Assembly (NCBI GenBank): GCA_963843595.1
Contig: CAWJLG010000006.1
Location: 124,001-188,000 of the forward strand
Direction of reading: 5' to 3'
Source: CAIWHR01 sp963843595
GTDB lineage: Bacteria > Pseudomonadota > Gammaproteobacteria > Burkholderiales > Casimicrobiaceae
DNA: 64,000 nucleotides
The position numbers and the translations under genes are program-made. This document shows, piece after piece, positions 48,269-57,297 of this stretch. The notes below the pieces were generated by a model. The model saw nothing but the letters and a program-made list of their open reading frames with translations, did no database searches and had not been told where the DNA came from. The first letter of the stretch is position 1; every line of letters begins with the position of its first letter.

Positions 48269-49246
48269 ATGAATGATTTAAGCAAGGATGCGGTCAATCG
48301 GGTTGCGGTCGGCGACGAAGGTGCCGGGCAACGCGTCGACAACTATCTGCTCAGGATCCTCAAGGGTGTTCCCAAGAGTCACGTGTACCGGATCCTGCGC
48401 AGCGGCGAGGTGCGCGTGAATCGGCATCGCGTCGGGCCCGACACGCGTCTCGCCTCCGGCGATGTCCTGCGCATACCGCCCATCCGCACGGGCGGGACCG
48501 TGCGCAAATCAGCTCCACACGCGCCGGCGACGATTCCGATTCCGCCGATACTGTTCGAAGACGATGCGCTGATGGCGCTGGACAAGCCGGCCGGGCTCGC
48601 CGTCCATGGCGGCAGCGGCATCAGCCACGGCGTGATCGAGCGGCTCCGTCTCAACCGGCCGGAGGCGAAATTCCTCGAGCTCGTCCATCGCCTGGATCGC
48701 GACACCTCCGGCGTGCTGCTGGTTGCCAAGCGGCGGGCGGCGCTCACCGGCCTGCACGCGCAGCTGCGGGAGGGCGTCGTCGACAAGCGCTACTACGTGC
48801 TCGTGCGCGGAAAATGGCGGGACGCCCGGCGTGCCGTCGAACTGGCATTGGAGACTTACGTGACGGCGGACGGCGAACGCCGCGTGCGCGTCGATCCCGA
48901 AGGTCGTGCGGCGAGGACGATCTTCCGCCGGATTCGCAGCTGGCCCGACGCGAACCCGCCGGTGGCCTTGCTCGAGGCCGAGCTGGAAACCGGGCGCACG
49001 CATCAGATCCGGGTGCACCTCACCCATCTGGGCTTTCCACTGGCGGGCGACGACAAGTACGGCGATTTCGCATGGAACAAGACACTGGCGAAAACGGGCC
49101 TGAAGCGGATGTTCCTGCACGCCCATCGCATCCGGTTCCACCATCCCGTCGACGGTCGCGAGGTCGTCGTCGAATCCCCGCTGCCGCCGGACCTCGCCGG
49201 CTTCGTCGAGCGCCTCGACGCGCGACCGGGGATCGGCCATGGCTGA
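48269..49246 (+). CDS. rluC: 23S rRNA pseudouridine synthase, RluC-type
   Basis: A 325-residue RluA-family synthase with an N-terminal S4 domain (RVDNYLLRILKGVPKSHVYR, ILRSGEVRVNRHRV). The catalytic Asp is in ELVHRLDRDTSGVLLVAKRR, and the other family blocks are LDKPAGLAVHGG, RYYVLVRGKW and ETGRTHQIRVHLTHLGFPLA. RluC makes pseudouridines 955, 2504 and 2580 of 23S rRNA; the assignment rests on the S4 domain and the position beside rne. ATG 48269 follows an AT-rich run. The end overlaps the HAD phosphatase gene by 8 bp. Confidence 0.92.
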   Translation: MNDLSKDAVNRVAVGDEGAGQRVDNYLLRILKGVPKSHVYRILRSGEVRVNRHRVGPDTRLASGDVLRIPPIRTGGTVRKSAPHAPATIPIPPILFEDDALMALDKPAGLAVHGGSGISHGVIERLRLNRPEAKFLELVHRLDRDTSGVLLVAKRRAALTGLHAQLREGVVDKRYYVLVRGKWRDARRAVELALETYVTADGERRVRVDPEGRAARTIFRRIRSWPDANPPVALLEAELETGRTHQIRVHLTHLGFPLAGDDKYGDFAWNKTLAKTGLKRMFLHAHRIRFHHPVDGREVVVESPLPPDLAGFVERLDARPGIGHG

Positions 49247-49907
49247 GTGGTCGCCGCGCAGGTTCCGGTTCGTCGTGTTCGATTGGGACGGCACGCTTGC
49301 CGATTCGACGACGCTGATTGCCGACTCCATCCGTCGGGCATGCGACGACATCGGGGCGCCGGTCCCGGACGAATCGGTGGCCCGCTACGTCATCGGGCTC
49401 GGACTCGCCGATGCCTTGCGGCACGTGGCGCCCGGACTGATGCCCGAACGCCAGCGCGCGCTGATGGACCGGTACCGCCATCACTACCTCGGCCGCGACG
49501 CGGAGATTCCCCTGTTTGCGGGCGTGCGCGACTTGCTGACCGAACTCGAGACCGCGGGATTTCTTCTCGGTATCGCGACCGGAAAATCGCGCGTCGGCCT
49601 CGACCGGGCCCTGGCCCAGCACGGGATCGCGCATCATTTCGTCGCAACCCGGTGCGCGGACGAAGGTTTTCCGAAGCCGCATCCCGACATGCTGTTGCAC
49701 CTGATCGACCGCGTCGGTGTCGAGTCGAGCGCGACGCTGATGATCGGCGACACGACGCACGATGTCGAGGTCGCGCACGGCGCGGGCGCGGCGGCCGTCG
49801 CCGTCGCTTACGGTGCGCATGATGCGGCCGATCTGGCCAGACTGGCCCCGCTGGCGCTGGTCGGCTCGATCGCGGAACTCGACGGCTGGCTGCGCGCGAA
49901 TGCATGA
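49239..49907 (+). CDS. HAD-superfamily hydrolase, phosphoglycolate phosphatase-like
   Basis: A 222-residue HAD phosphatase. Motif I is FVVFDWDGTLADSTTLIADS, motif II is in GIATGKSRVGLDRALAQHG, the Lys of motif III is in GFPKPHPDMLLHLIDR and motif IV is MIGDTTHDVEVAHGAGAAAV. A helical cap domain is inserted after motif I. The genomic slot next to rluC commonly carries such a gene in betaproteobacteria. The true substrate may be phosphoglycolate or another small phosphate ester. It overlaps rluC by 8 bp, suggesting coupled translation. Confidence 0.9.
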   Translation: MAEWSPRRFRFVVFDWDGTLADSTTLIADSIRRACDDIGAPVPDESVARYVIGLGLADALRHVAPGLMPERQRALMDRYRHHYLGRDAEIPLFAGVRDLLTELETAGFLLGIATGKSRVGLDRALAQHGIAHHFVATRCADEGFPKPHPDMLLHLIDRVGVESSATLMIGDTTHDVEVAHGAGAAAVAVAYGAHDAADLARLAPLALVGSIAELDGWLRANA

Positions 49908-50102
49908 CCGCCGCGTGTGCAGCGCCGGCCGAAGCGCCGGGTCACTCCCGCTGGCGCACAATGGCGGAGAAGCCGCTGCGAGGGCACGCATGTGTGCGCG
50001 GGCGCGGCAGATCGTGCCGCACGGGCGTCGCGTCCCGGACGCAGCTGTCGTCCGCACGGTGGCAATTTTCGGCGGCGATGAAACGCCGGAGCGAGGGAAC
50101 GA

Positions 50103-51044
50103 ATGACCGACCCAGGCAGTGACCGCAGTCTGTTCGAGCAACTCGCGCGCGACATGCTCGACGAGCGGCGGCGCGCGCGCCGCTGGAACGTATTCTTCCG
50201 CGCGCTCACCTTCGGCTTCCTCTTCGTTGCGCTGTTCGTCGCTCTGGCCACGATCGGCGCCCGCGAACGCGTCTGCCTCGACCGGTGCACCGCCCTCGTC
50301 GAAGTGCGCGGCGAGCTGGAGGCCGGCGGACGGACGAGTGCCGAGCGGGTCAATGCGGGACTGCAGGCGGCATTCCGGCACGGCGGCACCAAGGGCGTCA
50401 TCCTGCGCATCAACAGCCCCGGCGGCAGTCCGGTCCAGGCCGGGCAGATCTACGACGAAGTGAAGCGCCTGCGCACGGCAAACCCGCAGACGCCGGTGGT
50501 CGCCGTCGTCGAGGAGATGGCGGCGTCGGGCGGGTATTACGTGGCCGCGGCCGCCGACGACATCTACGTCGACAAGGCGAGCGTCGTCGGCTCGATCGGC
50601 GTGATCATGGACGGGTTCGGATTTCCCGATGCGATGGACAAGGTCGGCATCGAGCGCCGGGTGTTCACGGCGGGCGAGAACAAGGCGTTTCTGGATCCGT
50701 TTTCGCCGGTCGATCCGAACCAGCGCGCTTACGTGCAACGCATGCTCGACGAGATCCACGCCCAGTTCATCGCGGCAGTGAAGGCGGGGCGCGGCAAGCG
50801 GCTCAAGGAAACGCCCGACATGTTCTCCGGGCTGGTCTGGCACGGCGCGAAAGCGGTCGAGCTCGGTCTCGCCGATTCGCTCGGCAGCGTCGAGACCGTC
50901 GCGCGCAACGTGTTCAAGGCCGAGGAGATCGTCGATTTCACCCCCGAGGACAATCTGGCCGACCGCGTGGCGCGGCGATTCGGCGCCGCGCTCGGCGGCG
51001 AGCTGGGCCTGCGGATGCGATCGTCGGGCGGGGTGCTGCGGTAG
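50103..51044 (+). CDS. S49 family peptidase (SppA/SohB-like)
   Basis: A 313-residue membrane-anchored serine peptidase. One N-terminal membrane segment, FFRALTFGFLFVALFVALAT, anchors it. The active-site Ser is in EEMAASGGYYVAAAADDIYV, the Lys in SVVGSIGVIM plus the later helix, and ILRINSPGGSPVQAGQIYDE is characteristic. It degrades signal peptides or membrane proteins after their release. ATG 50103 starts 195 bp after the HAD gene; in related genomes a Rieske protein gene often lies between the two, but none is seen here. Confidence 0.92.
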   Translation: MTDPGSDRSLFEQLARDMLDERRRARRWNVFFRALTFGFLFVALFVALATIGARERVCLDRCTALVEVRGELEAGGRTSAERVNAGLQAAFRHGGTKGVILRINSPGGSPVQAGQIYDEVKRLRTANPQTPVVAVVEEMAASGGYYVAAAADDIYVDKASVVGSIGVIMDGFGFPDAMDKVGIERRVFTAGENKAFLDPFSPVDPNQRAYVQRMLDEIHAQFIAAVKAGRGKRLKETPDMFSGLVWHGAKAVELGLADSLGSVETVARNVFKAEEIVDFTPEDNLADRVARRFGAALGGELGLRMRSSGGVLR

Positions 51045-51122
51045 CGCGTGCGTGCCGCGGGTTGCGCGCGGTGCGGAATTCGCGCGTTGTCGCGCGCAGG
51101 GTGCAAGAACCGCGGCCGCGGG

Positions 51123-51920
51123 TTACGTCCCCGGCCGGACGATCCCCTGCGCCGTGGCCTTTGCGATCGCCTCGTTCCGGTTCAGCACGCCGAGCTTGCT
51201 GAACAGGTTGCTGAAATGGAAGTTGACGGTGCGCTCGGTGATCCCCAGCTTCATGCCGATGTCGGGACTCGTCATTCCGTTCGACGCAAGCTGGAGGCAT
51301 TGTCGCTCGCGCGGCGACAACGGCGCTCCCTCCGACAAGGGGGCGGCGCCCTTCTCGACCACACCCTTGACGAACAGTTCGTGGAAGAACTGGCCGAGCA
51401 GCACGATGTCGCCCAGATTCGCCATGATTTCCTCCCGCCGTACGGCGTCGATGAGGCGCTTCTCGGAGTTGAGCGCAACCAGCGTCCGGGCCGGAAATCC
51501 GGCGTAGACGGCAAATGCGATTCCGCTTCCGACGCCATTGGCGGCGGCATCGTCGAGGAAGGCGTCGGTTCGCGCGCTGCGCCCCCGCTCGCTCGCCTGG
51601 TCCCAGACGAGCGGCAGTGCGCTCTCGAACGAATACAGCACCCGCGGATCGCATTCGACATAGGCGAGCTGGTCGTAGCGCATCACCCATTCGAGCGGCA
51701 ACGTCGTGAAGACGTACATCCGCTCCTGGTTGTCCGGCCGCAGGTGATAGTTCGCAATCGCGTACATGAAGCTGTCGAAGCCGAGCTGGCGCACGATCGA
51801 CAGCAGGGCAGGCGCCAGATCCTGTCCCTTCTCCGCGGCCTCCACCAGCGGCGCCAGCAATGCCGGCAGGAAACCCGATCGATTGACGGAGATCGGGCCG
51901 AGGCGCAGAGGTTTGAGCAT
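51123..51920 (-). CDS. LuxR-family regulator with autoinducer-binding domain (LuxR solo)
   Basis: A 265-residue regulator. The N-terminal domain carries the AHL-binding signature: Trp and Tyr in LPLEWVMRYDQLAYVECDPR, Asp-Pro in the same block, Trp in LPLVWDQ and Gly in GSGIAFAVYAG. The C-terminal LuxR HTH is LSPRERQCLQLASNGMTSPD followed by IGMKLGITERTVNFHFSNLF. No luxI synthase is present in the window, so it probably senses an AHL made elsewhere or by neighbours, or another signal. It is separated from the DUF192 gene by 24 bp on the same strand. Confidence 0.88.
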   Translation of the reverse strand: MLKPLRLGPISVNRSGFLPALLAPLVEAAEKGQDLAPALLSIVRQLGFDSFMYAIANYHLRPDNQERMYVFTTLPLEWVMRYDQLAYVECDPRVLYSFESALPLVWDQASERGRSARTDAFLDDAAANGVGSGIAFAVYAGFPARTLVALNSEKRLIDAVRREEIMANLGDIVLLGQFFHELFVKGVVEKGAAPLSEGAPLSPRERQCLQLASNGMTSPDIGMKLGITERTVNFHFSNLFSKLGVLNRNEAIAKATAQGIVRPGT

Positions 51921-51944
51921 GAACGGAGACGCTCGATCCAGGAC

Positions 51945-52397
51945 CTAGCGTCGCGGCTGCACCAATCCGTCGACCCGGTCTCCGTCCTTGATTCCGCGAT
52001 CGGCGAACCATCCCCGGCGCATTTCCAGCGCGAACATCGCCGGCCCTTTCGACCAGTGCGACGTTTCGGTCTGCGGCGCCATGTCATCGATGTTGAGGAT
52101 GCGGCCGTCGGCGCCGATGAACGCAATCGACAGCGGGATGTAGGTGTTCTTCATCCAGAAGGCCTGCGGTTCGGGGCGATCGAACACGAACAGCATTCCG
52201 TGATCCGCGCGCAGGCTGAAGCGGTTCATGAGGCCGGTCGCACGGTGCTCTGCGGTCGCGGCGACTTCCGCCGTGATCTTCTGGCCGTTGATCGACAGCG
52301 CGATGGCGGGAAGCTCGGCGCCCTGCGCCGGTGCGGCGCCGGTCGACGCGATGGCCAGCAAGAGCACGAGCAGTACGGTGAGCGGCGTGCGCATCAT
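51945..52397 (-). CDS. Exported DUF192 protein
   Basis: A 150-residue secreted protein. Its signal peptide is RTPLTVLLVLLLAIASTGAA. The DUF192 domain has EHRATGLMNRFSLRADHGML, FVFDRPEPQAFWMKNTYIPL, SIAFIGADGRILNIDDMAPQ and a final AMFALEMRRGWFADRGIKDG. DUF192 proteins are widespread and have no agreed function. The start overlaps the stop of the MFS gene (ATGA at 52397-52394), so it is coupled to it as the third gene of a LysR-MFS-DUF192 unit. Confidence 0.88.
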   Translation of the reverse strand: MMRTPLTVLLVLLLAIASTGAAPAQGAELPAIALSINGQKITAEVAATAEHRATGLMNRFSLRADHGMLFVFDRPEPQAFWMKNTYIPLSIAFIGADGRILNIDDMAPQTETSHWSKGPAMFALEMRRGWFADRGIKDGDRVDGLVQPRR

Positions 52398-53638
52398 GGA
52401 TTCCTGCGGTGGATGTCGCTCCGCGGGCGACGCTGGTAGACGATCCACAGCGTGTAGCTCGCGACGGTAAAGCCGGCCATCCCGAGCGCGAGCGCCGTCA
52501 GCGAATGGCCGAGAAACGGCGCAATGGTACCCGCGTTGAACCCGGACAGCGCGAACTGCACGAAACCCTGGAGGGAAGCGGCCATCCCGCGCATCGTCGG
52601 GAACAGGTCCAGCAGCAGCAACGTGACCGACGGCATGACCATGCTCGTCCCGATGGTGTAGATCATGATCGGCAACACGCTCCACGGCACACCCGCCGGC
52701 AACAGCCAGGCGGAAGCGAGGTTCACGACGACCCCGGCGGCCATCATGGCATAGCCGTAGCCGATCGTGCGCACCGGGGACACGCGTCCGGCCAGCCGCC
52801 CGGACAGCGTGGCGCCGATCATGATGCCGGCGATCATCGGTATGAACAGCCAGGCAAAGCCGTTGGTCGTCACGCCGAGCATGTCGATCAGAAACGACGG
52901 TGCCACGGCGACATAGAGGAAGAACGCGGAGAAATTGAGCGCGGGGATCAACGCCAGCAGCAGGAAGTCGACGCGCGAGAGCACGGCCCGATAGTTGTGC
53001 CACAGCGCGCGTGGATGCAGCCTCTGCCGCGCCGCCGGGGGAAGCGTCTCCGGCAGGCCGCGAACAGTCCAGACGAGCACGCCCCCCACCATCACGAGCA
53101 GGGCCCAGAAGATCGCGCGCCAGCCCAGCGTGTTCAGCAGCAGGCCGCCGATCACCGGCGCGACGGCGGGCGCGATGCCGAAGATCAGCGTGATCTGCGC
53201 CATCAGCCGCTGCGCCTCCGGGCCGTGGAAGCGGTCCCGGATGATGGCGCGTCCGACCACCATGCCGGCGCCGGACGACAATCCCTGCAGCGCGCGGAAC
53301 AGCCACAGCGATTCGATGTTGCCGGCAATCGCGCAGCCGAGCGTGGCGACGGCGTAGACGGCGAGCCCGGCGATCGCCACCGGTCGGCGTCCGAGGGCAT
53401 CGGACAGCGCGCCATGCCAGAGCATCATGGCAGCGTAGGCGAACAGGTAGGCAGAGAGCGTCTGCTGGACGGCAAGCGGCGGCGCGTGCAGCGCCTCGCC
53501 GATCGCGGGAAACGCAGGCAGATAGAGATCGATCGAAAACGGCCCGAGCATCGCCATCGCCGCGATCAGCGCCGCGAGCGACCAGGCGCGGCGGGGTGCG
53601 GAAGGCGGGTGGACGGCCGCGCCGTCGCCCGGCGTCAC
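52394..53638 (-). CDS. Bcr/CflA-type multidrug MFS transporter
   Basis: A 414-residue, 12-segment MFS drug exporter. AMLGPFSIDLYLPAFPAIGE is the typical start of the Bcr/CflA group, followed by HGALSDALGRRPVAIAGLAV (loop 2-3 motif) and RALQGLSSGAGMVVGRAIIR. The GTG start at 53638 overlaps the stop of the LysR gene (GTGA), and the stop overlaps the DUF192 start. The longer in-frame extension upstream runs through the LysR gene and is rejected. The adjacent regulator probably controls it. Confidence 0.88.
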   Translation of the reverse strand: MTPGDGAAVHPPSAPRRAWSLAALIAAMAMLGPFSIDLYLPAFPAIGEALHAPPLAVQQTLSAYLFAYAAMMLWHGALSDALGRRPVAIAGLAVYAVATLGCAIAGNIESLWLFRALQGLSSGAGMVVGRAIIRDRFHGPEAQRLMAQITLIFGIAPAVAPVIGGLLLNTLGWRAIFWALLVMVGGVLVWTVRGLPETLPPAARQRLHPRALWHNYRAVLSRVDFLLLALIPALNFSAFFLYVAVAPSFLIDMLGVTTNGFAWLFIPMIAGIMIGATLSGRLAGRVSPVRTIGYGYAMMAAGVVVNLASAWLLPAGVPWSVLPIMIYTIGTSMVMPSVTLLLLDLFPTMRGMAASLQGFVQFALSGFNAGTIAPFLGHSLTALALGMAGFTVASYTLWIVYQRRPRSDIHRRNP

Positions 53639-54579
53639 CGCTTTCGCGATGCCGGCGCGGCGCTGTCGAGCGCCGCGTCGACGGCGACCCGGTCGAGCGC
53701 AGGCGCGAACCGGGCGATGAAGTCGTACACGAATCCGCGCAGGAGGACGCCGCGCCGCATCGCCAGTCGCGTGGTCGACGCAGCGAACAGGTGCGACGCG
53801 TCGAGCTTCTCGAGGGCGGCGTCGCGGACCGGATCGTAGGCCATCTGGGCGACGATGCCGACGCCCATGCCGAGCTCGACGTAGGTCTTGATCACGTCGG
53901 CGTCGAGCGCCGTCAAGACGACATTGGGCGAGAGCCCCTCGGCATCGAAGGCCGCATTGATCTGCGAGCGCCCGGTGAACGCGAAGTCGTAGGTGACGAC
54001 CGGATAGCGGGCAATCGCGGCGAGGGTCAGCGGCTGGACCCGAGTCAGCGGATGGCCGCGCGGCACGAGCACGCAGCGGTTCCACTGGTAGCAGGGCAGG
54101 GTGACGAGTTCCGGAAAGGAGGCGAGCGCTTCGGTCGCGATGCCGACGTCGACCTCGCCGCGCACCGTGTGCTCGGCTACCTGCACCGGATTTCCCTGGT
54201 GCAGGACCAGCTTGACCTTGGGGTAGCGCAGCGCGAAATCGCGCAGGATCGTCGGCAACACGTAACGGGCCTGCGTATGCGTCGTGGCAATCCCCAGCGT
54301 CCCTTCGTCCTCGGCCTTGTACTCGGCGCCGACGCGCTTCATGTTCTCGATTTCCCGCAGCGCACGCCGGGCCCTCGCGAGAACCCCCTCGCCGGCCGGC
54401 GTCAGCGAGGCAAACCGCTTCCCCTGACGCACGAAAACGCGCACACCGAGCTCGTCCTCGAGCTGGCGGATCTGCTTGCTGATCCCCGGCTGCGACGTGA
54501 ACAGGGCCTGGGCCGCGTCTGAAACGTTGAGGCCGTGGTCGGCGATCGCACAAAGGTAGCGAAGCTGCTGCAGGTTCAA
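53635..54579 (-). CDS. CysB-type LysR-family transcriptional regulator
   Basis: A 314-residue LysR regulator, starting most likely at TTG 54579 (LNLQQLRYLCAIADHGLNVS), which matches the CysB/Cbl N-terminus; the longer frame to 54663 would overlap the divergent Sua5 gene. The HTH is SDAAQALFTSQPGISKQIRQ and the wing is LEDELGVRVFVRQGKRFASL. The effector domain has IATTHTQARYVLPTILRDFA, the sulfate/thiosulfate-binding region of the CysB subgroup. The next gene is an MFS pump translationally coupled to it, so its target may differ from cysteine biosynthesis. Confidence 0.88.
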   Translation of the reverse strand: MNLQQLRYLCAIADHGLNVSDAAQALFTSQPGISKQIRQLEDELGVRVFVRQGKRFASLTPAGEGVLARARRALREIENMKRVGAEYKAEDEGTLGIATTHTQARYVLPTILRDFALRYPKVKLVLHQGNPVQVAEHTVRGEVDVGIATEALASFPELVTLPCYQWNRCVLVPRGHPLTRVQPLTLAAIARYPVVTYDFAFTGRSQINAAFDAEGLSPNVVLTALDADVIKTYVELGMGVGIVAQMAYDPVRDAALEKLDASHLFAASTTRLAMRRGVLLRGFVYDFIARFAPALDRVAVDAALDSAAPASRKR

Positions 54580-54584
54580 GGTCT

Positions 54585-54594
54585 GGTTATAACC
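54585..54594. promoter_or_regulatory. Candidate operator palindrome upstream of the LysR gene
   Basis: GGTTATAACC is a perfect 10-bp palindrome 5 bp upstream of the proposed TTG start, in the short gap between the LysR and Sua5/YciO genes. Being so near the start codon, it could be an autoregulatory half of a longer CysB-type site. No experimental support. Confidence 0.35.
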
Positions 54595-54661
54595 ACGGGT
54601 TAGGAAGACGCCTGAGTATATCGCCAATCGGGTGCCAAGGCCGCTAGAATCCCGGACTGCC

Positions 54662-55303
54662 ATGGCCCAGCTCTTTCAGCTCCATCCGACCAATCCGCAG
54701 CCGAGGTTGATACGCCAGGCGGCGGCGATCCTGCGCGGCGGCGGCGTCATCGCCTATCCGACGGATTCCGGCTACGCGCTCGGATGCCAGCTGGGCGACG
54801 CCGAGGCAGCGCGGCGCATCCGCCGAATCCGGGGCATCGGCGATGAGCACCACCTGACGCTGGTGTTGCGCGACCTGCACGACATTGGCCATTTCGCGCG
54901 GCTCGACAACTGGCAGTTCCGGCTCGTGCGCCAAGGAACGCCGGGCCGGTACACCTTCGTGCTGCCCGCCACACGCGAGGTTCCGCGCCGCCTGCAGCAC
55001 CCGAAGCGCAGCACGGTCGGGGTGCGCGTTCCCGACCACCCGGTCGTGTCGGCGCTGCTCGCCGAGCTGGGCGAGCCGATCCTGTCCACGACGTTGATTC
55101 TTCCTGGCCACCGCGAGCCGCTTTCCGACGCCGACACGATCCGCCGCGAGCTCGAACGCGTGGTCGACCTCGTGCTCGACGCGGGCGCGTGCCCGGCGGC
55201 GCCGACGACGGTCATCGACATGGCGGTCGAACCGCCCGTCGTCGTCCGCTACGGCGCGGGCGACCCCGCGCGCCTGGGGCTTCCGCCGACCCCGCCGGAA
55301 TGA
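54662..55303 (+). CDS. Sua5/YciO/YrdC-family protein (threonylcarbamoyl-AMP synthase-like)
   Basis: A 213-residue protein of the YrdC fold. It has AAAILRGGGVIAYPTDSGYA, RRIRRIRGIGDEHHLTLVLR and PGRYTFVLPATREVPRRLQH followed by TVGVRVPDHPVVSALLAEL. The S/T-K-R residues of active TsaC are partly replaced, which is typical of the YciO branch, so it may not be the main tRNA t6A synthase. It is divergent from the LysR gene by about 80 bp and co-oriented with the M50 peptidase. Confidence 0.85.
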   Translation: MAQLFQLHPTNPQPRLIRQAAAILRGGGVIAYPTDSGYALGCQLGDAEAARRIRRIRGIGDEHHLTLVLRDLHDIGHFARLDNWQFRLVRQGTPGRYTFVLPATREVPRRLQHPKRSTVGVRVPDHPVVSALLAELGEPILSTTLILPGHREPLSDADTIRRELERVVDLVLDAGACPAAPTTVIDMAVEPPVVVRYGAGDPARLGLPPTPPE

Positions 55304-55368
55304 CCGGCCGCAGGAGAATCGACCCCCGGCGGGCACCGGCCGCCCAAGTCGGGTAAAATGCGCGGTCA

Positions 55369-56025
55369 ATGGATTTTCCGCTTGCGACCATCGTGCTCTG
55401 GGCGGTGCCGGTGGTCTTTGCGATCACGCTGCACGAAGCGGCCCACGGTTACGTCGCACGGCTGTTCGGCGACCAGACGGCCTGGATGCTCGGGCGCGTC
55501 ACGCTCAACCCGCTGAAGCACATCGACCCCGTCGGCACGATCGCCGTGCCGGGCATGTTGCTGCTGTTCGCGAAGTTGTTCGGCGGCCCGGTGTTCATCT
55601 TCGGCTGGGCGAAGCCGGTGCCGGTCAACTTCGGCAACCTGCGCAACCCGAAGCGGGACATGTTCTGGGTCGCGGGCGCGGGGCCCTTCGCGAATTTCGT
55701 GATGGCCGTGGCGTGGGGGCTGCTGCTCAAGGACTCGTCGCCCGGTGCCGTGTTCGCCAGCGACGGCGTGCGCGAAATGGCGGGCGCTGGAGTACAGATC
55801 AACCTGATGCTGATGGCACTCAATCTGCTTCCGATACTGCCGCTCGACGGCGGACGCATCGCGGTCAGCCTGCTTCCGCACCGGCTGGCGACGCAATATG
55901 CCCGCCTCGAGCCGTACGGCTTCATGGTCGTCATCCTTCTGCTCGCGACCGGCGTCCTGGGGACGCTGATGTGGCCGATCATGCGCGCGGCGGAGTATCT
56001 GGTCGCGACGCTCGTCGGTTTCTGA
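55369..56025 (+). CDS. Site-2 protease family (M50B) membrane metallopeptidase
   Basis: A 218-residue polytopic membrane protein. The zinc-binding HExxH motif is ITLHEAAHGYVARLFG and the third ligand motif is LLPILPLDGGRIAVSLLPH. VAGAGPFANFVMAVAWGLLL supports the M50 assignment. It lacks a PDZ domain. It would cut within the membrane; the target is unknown. It is directly upstream of trpS (29 bp), a conserved betaproteobacterial arrangement. Confidence 0.9.
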   Translation: MDFPLATIVLWAVPVVFAITLHEAAHGYVARLFGDQTAWMLGRVTLNPLKHIDPVGTIAVPGMLLLFAKLFGGPVFIFGWAKPVPVNFGNLRNPKRDMFWVAGAGPFANFVMAVAWGLLLKDSSPGAVFASDGVREMAGAGVQINLMLMALNLLPILPLDGGRIAVSLLPHRLATQYARLEPYGFMVVILLLATGVLGTLMWPIMRAAEYLVATLVGF

Positions 56026-56054
56026 ACGCCGCAACGGCACTCAAGACTCATCGC

Positions 56055-57257
56055 ATGTACATCGATCGCGTTTTATCGGGCATGCGCCCGACGGGCCGCA
56101 TGCACATCGGCCACTACCACGGCGCACTGAAGAACTGGGTGAAGCTGCAGGAGGAGTACGAATGCCTGTACTTCGCCGCCGACTGGCACGCCCTGACGAC
56201 GCATTTCGACGCCTCGGAGGTGATCTCGGAGTCGGTGTGGACGATGTTCGTCGACTGGCTCGCGGCGGGCATCAACCCCTCCCGGGCGACGATCTTCATC
56301 CAGTCGCGCGTGCCCGAGCACGCCGAACTGACGCTGCTGCTCGGGATGATCGCGCCGGTCGGATGGCTCGAGCGCGTGCCGACCTACAAGGACCAGCAGC
56401 AGAAGCTGCCCGACCGCGACCTGTCCAACTTCGGCTTCCTCGGCTATCCGGTGATGATGTCCGCCGACATCCTGATCTACCGCGCCAACATGGTGCCGGT
56501 GGGCGAGGACCAGGTGTCCCACATCGAGGTGACGCGCGAGCTCGCGCGCCGTTTCAACCACATCTACGGCCGTGAACCTGGCTTCGAGGAAAAGGCGAGT
56601 GCCGCCGTCAAGAAGCTCGGATCGAAGAAGGCGCGTCGCTACGACGAGCTGCGGACCGCGTTCCAGGAAAAGGGCGACGAGGCGGCGCTCGAGGCGGCCC
56701 GCGACCTCCTCAACCAGACGCAGAACCTCGCCCTCGGCGACCGTGAACGGCTGTTCGGCTATCTCGAGGGATCGCGCCGCGTGATTCTGCCCGAACCGCA
56801 GCCGCTGCTCACCGAGACGCCGAAGGTGCCGGGACTCGACGGGCAGAAGATGTCGAAGTCCTACGGCAACACGATCCTGCTGCGCGAGGAACCGGCGGAG
56901 GTCACGAAGAAGATCCGCACGATGCAGACCGATCCGGCACGGGTGCGCCGATCGGACAAGGGCGATCCGGACCGCTGCCCGGTGTGGCCGCTGCACCAGA
57001 TCTACTCCGACCAGGCGACCCGCGACTGGGTGATCAAGGGGTGCACGACGGCAGGCATCGGGTGCCTCGAATGCAAGCAGCCGGTGATCGACGCGATCAT
57101 CAAGGAGCAGGCGCCGATCCACGAGCGGGCGCAGCGCTACCTCGACGATCCGCAGCTCGTCCGCAACATCGTTGCCGACGGCTGCGAACGTGCGCGCAAG
57201 CTCGCCGAGGAAACGATGCGCGACGTTCGCGAGTCGATGGGGCTCGACTACTCGTGA
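56055..57257 (+). CDS. trpS: Tryptophanyl-tRNA synthetase
   Basis: A 400-residue class I tRNA synthetase that charges tRNA-Trp. The HIGH motif is in SGMRPTGRMHIGHYHGALKN and the KMSKS motif is LDGQKMSKSYGNTILL. It is longer than the ~330-residue E. coli enzyme because of an inserted region (about residues 185-215) with SKKARRYDELRTAFQEKGDE; such an insert occurs in betaproteobacterial TrpS. ATG 56055 is chosen over the open frame upstream, which lies inside the peptidase gene. Confidence 0.95.
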   Translation: MYIDRVLSGMRPTGRMHIGHYHGALKNWVKLQEEYECLYFAADWHALTTHFDASEVISESVWTMFVDWLAAGINPSRATIFIQSRVPEHAELTLLLGMIAPVGWLERVPTYKDQQQKLPDRDLSNFGFLGYPVMMSADILIYRANMVPVGEDQVSHIEVTRELARRFNHIYGREPGFEEKASAAVKKLGSKKARRYDELRTAFQEKGDEAALEAARDLLNQTQNLALGDRERLFGYLEGSRRVILPEPQPLLTETPKVPGLDGQKMSKSYGNTILLREEPAEVTKKIRTMQTDPARVRRSDKGDPDRCPVWPLHQIYSDQATRDWVIKGCTTAGIGCLECKQPVIDAIIKEQAPIHERAQRYLDDPQLVRNIVADGCERARKLAEETMRDVRESMGLDYS

Positions 57258-57297
57258 GCACGGTAGTCAGCTCACTCTTGCGCGCGGGTGTTCGCGC

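Noticed and set aside
54580..54663. Longer start of the LysR regulator at 54663
   Set aside because: It would overlap the divergent Sua5/YciO start and cover the promoter region; the TTG at 54579 matches the CysB N-terminus.
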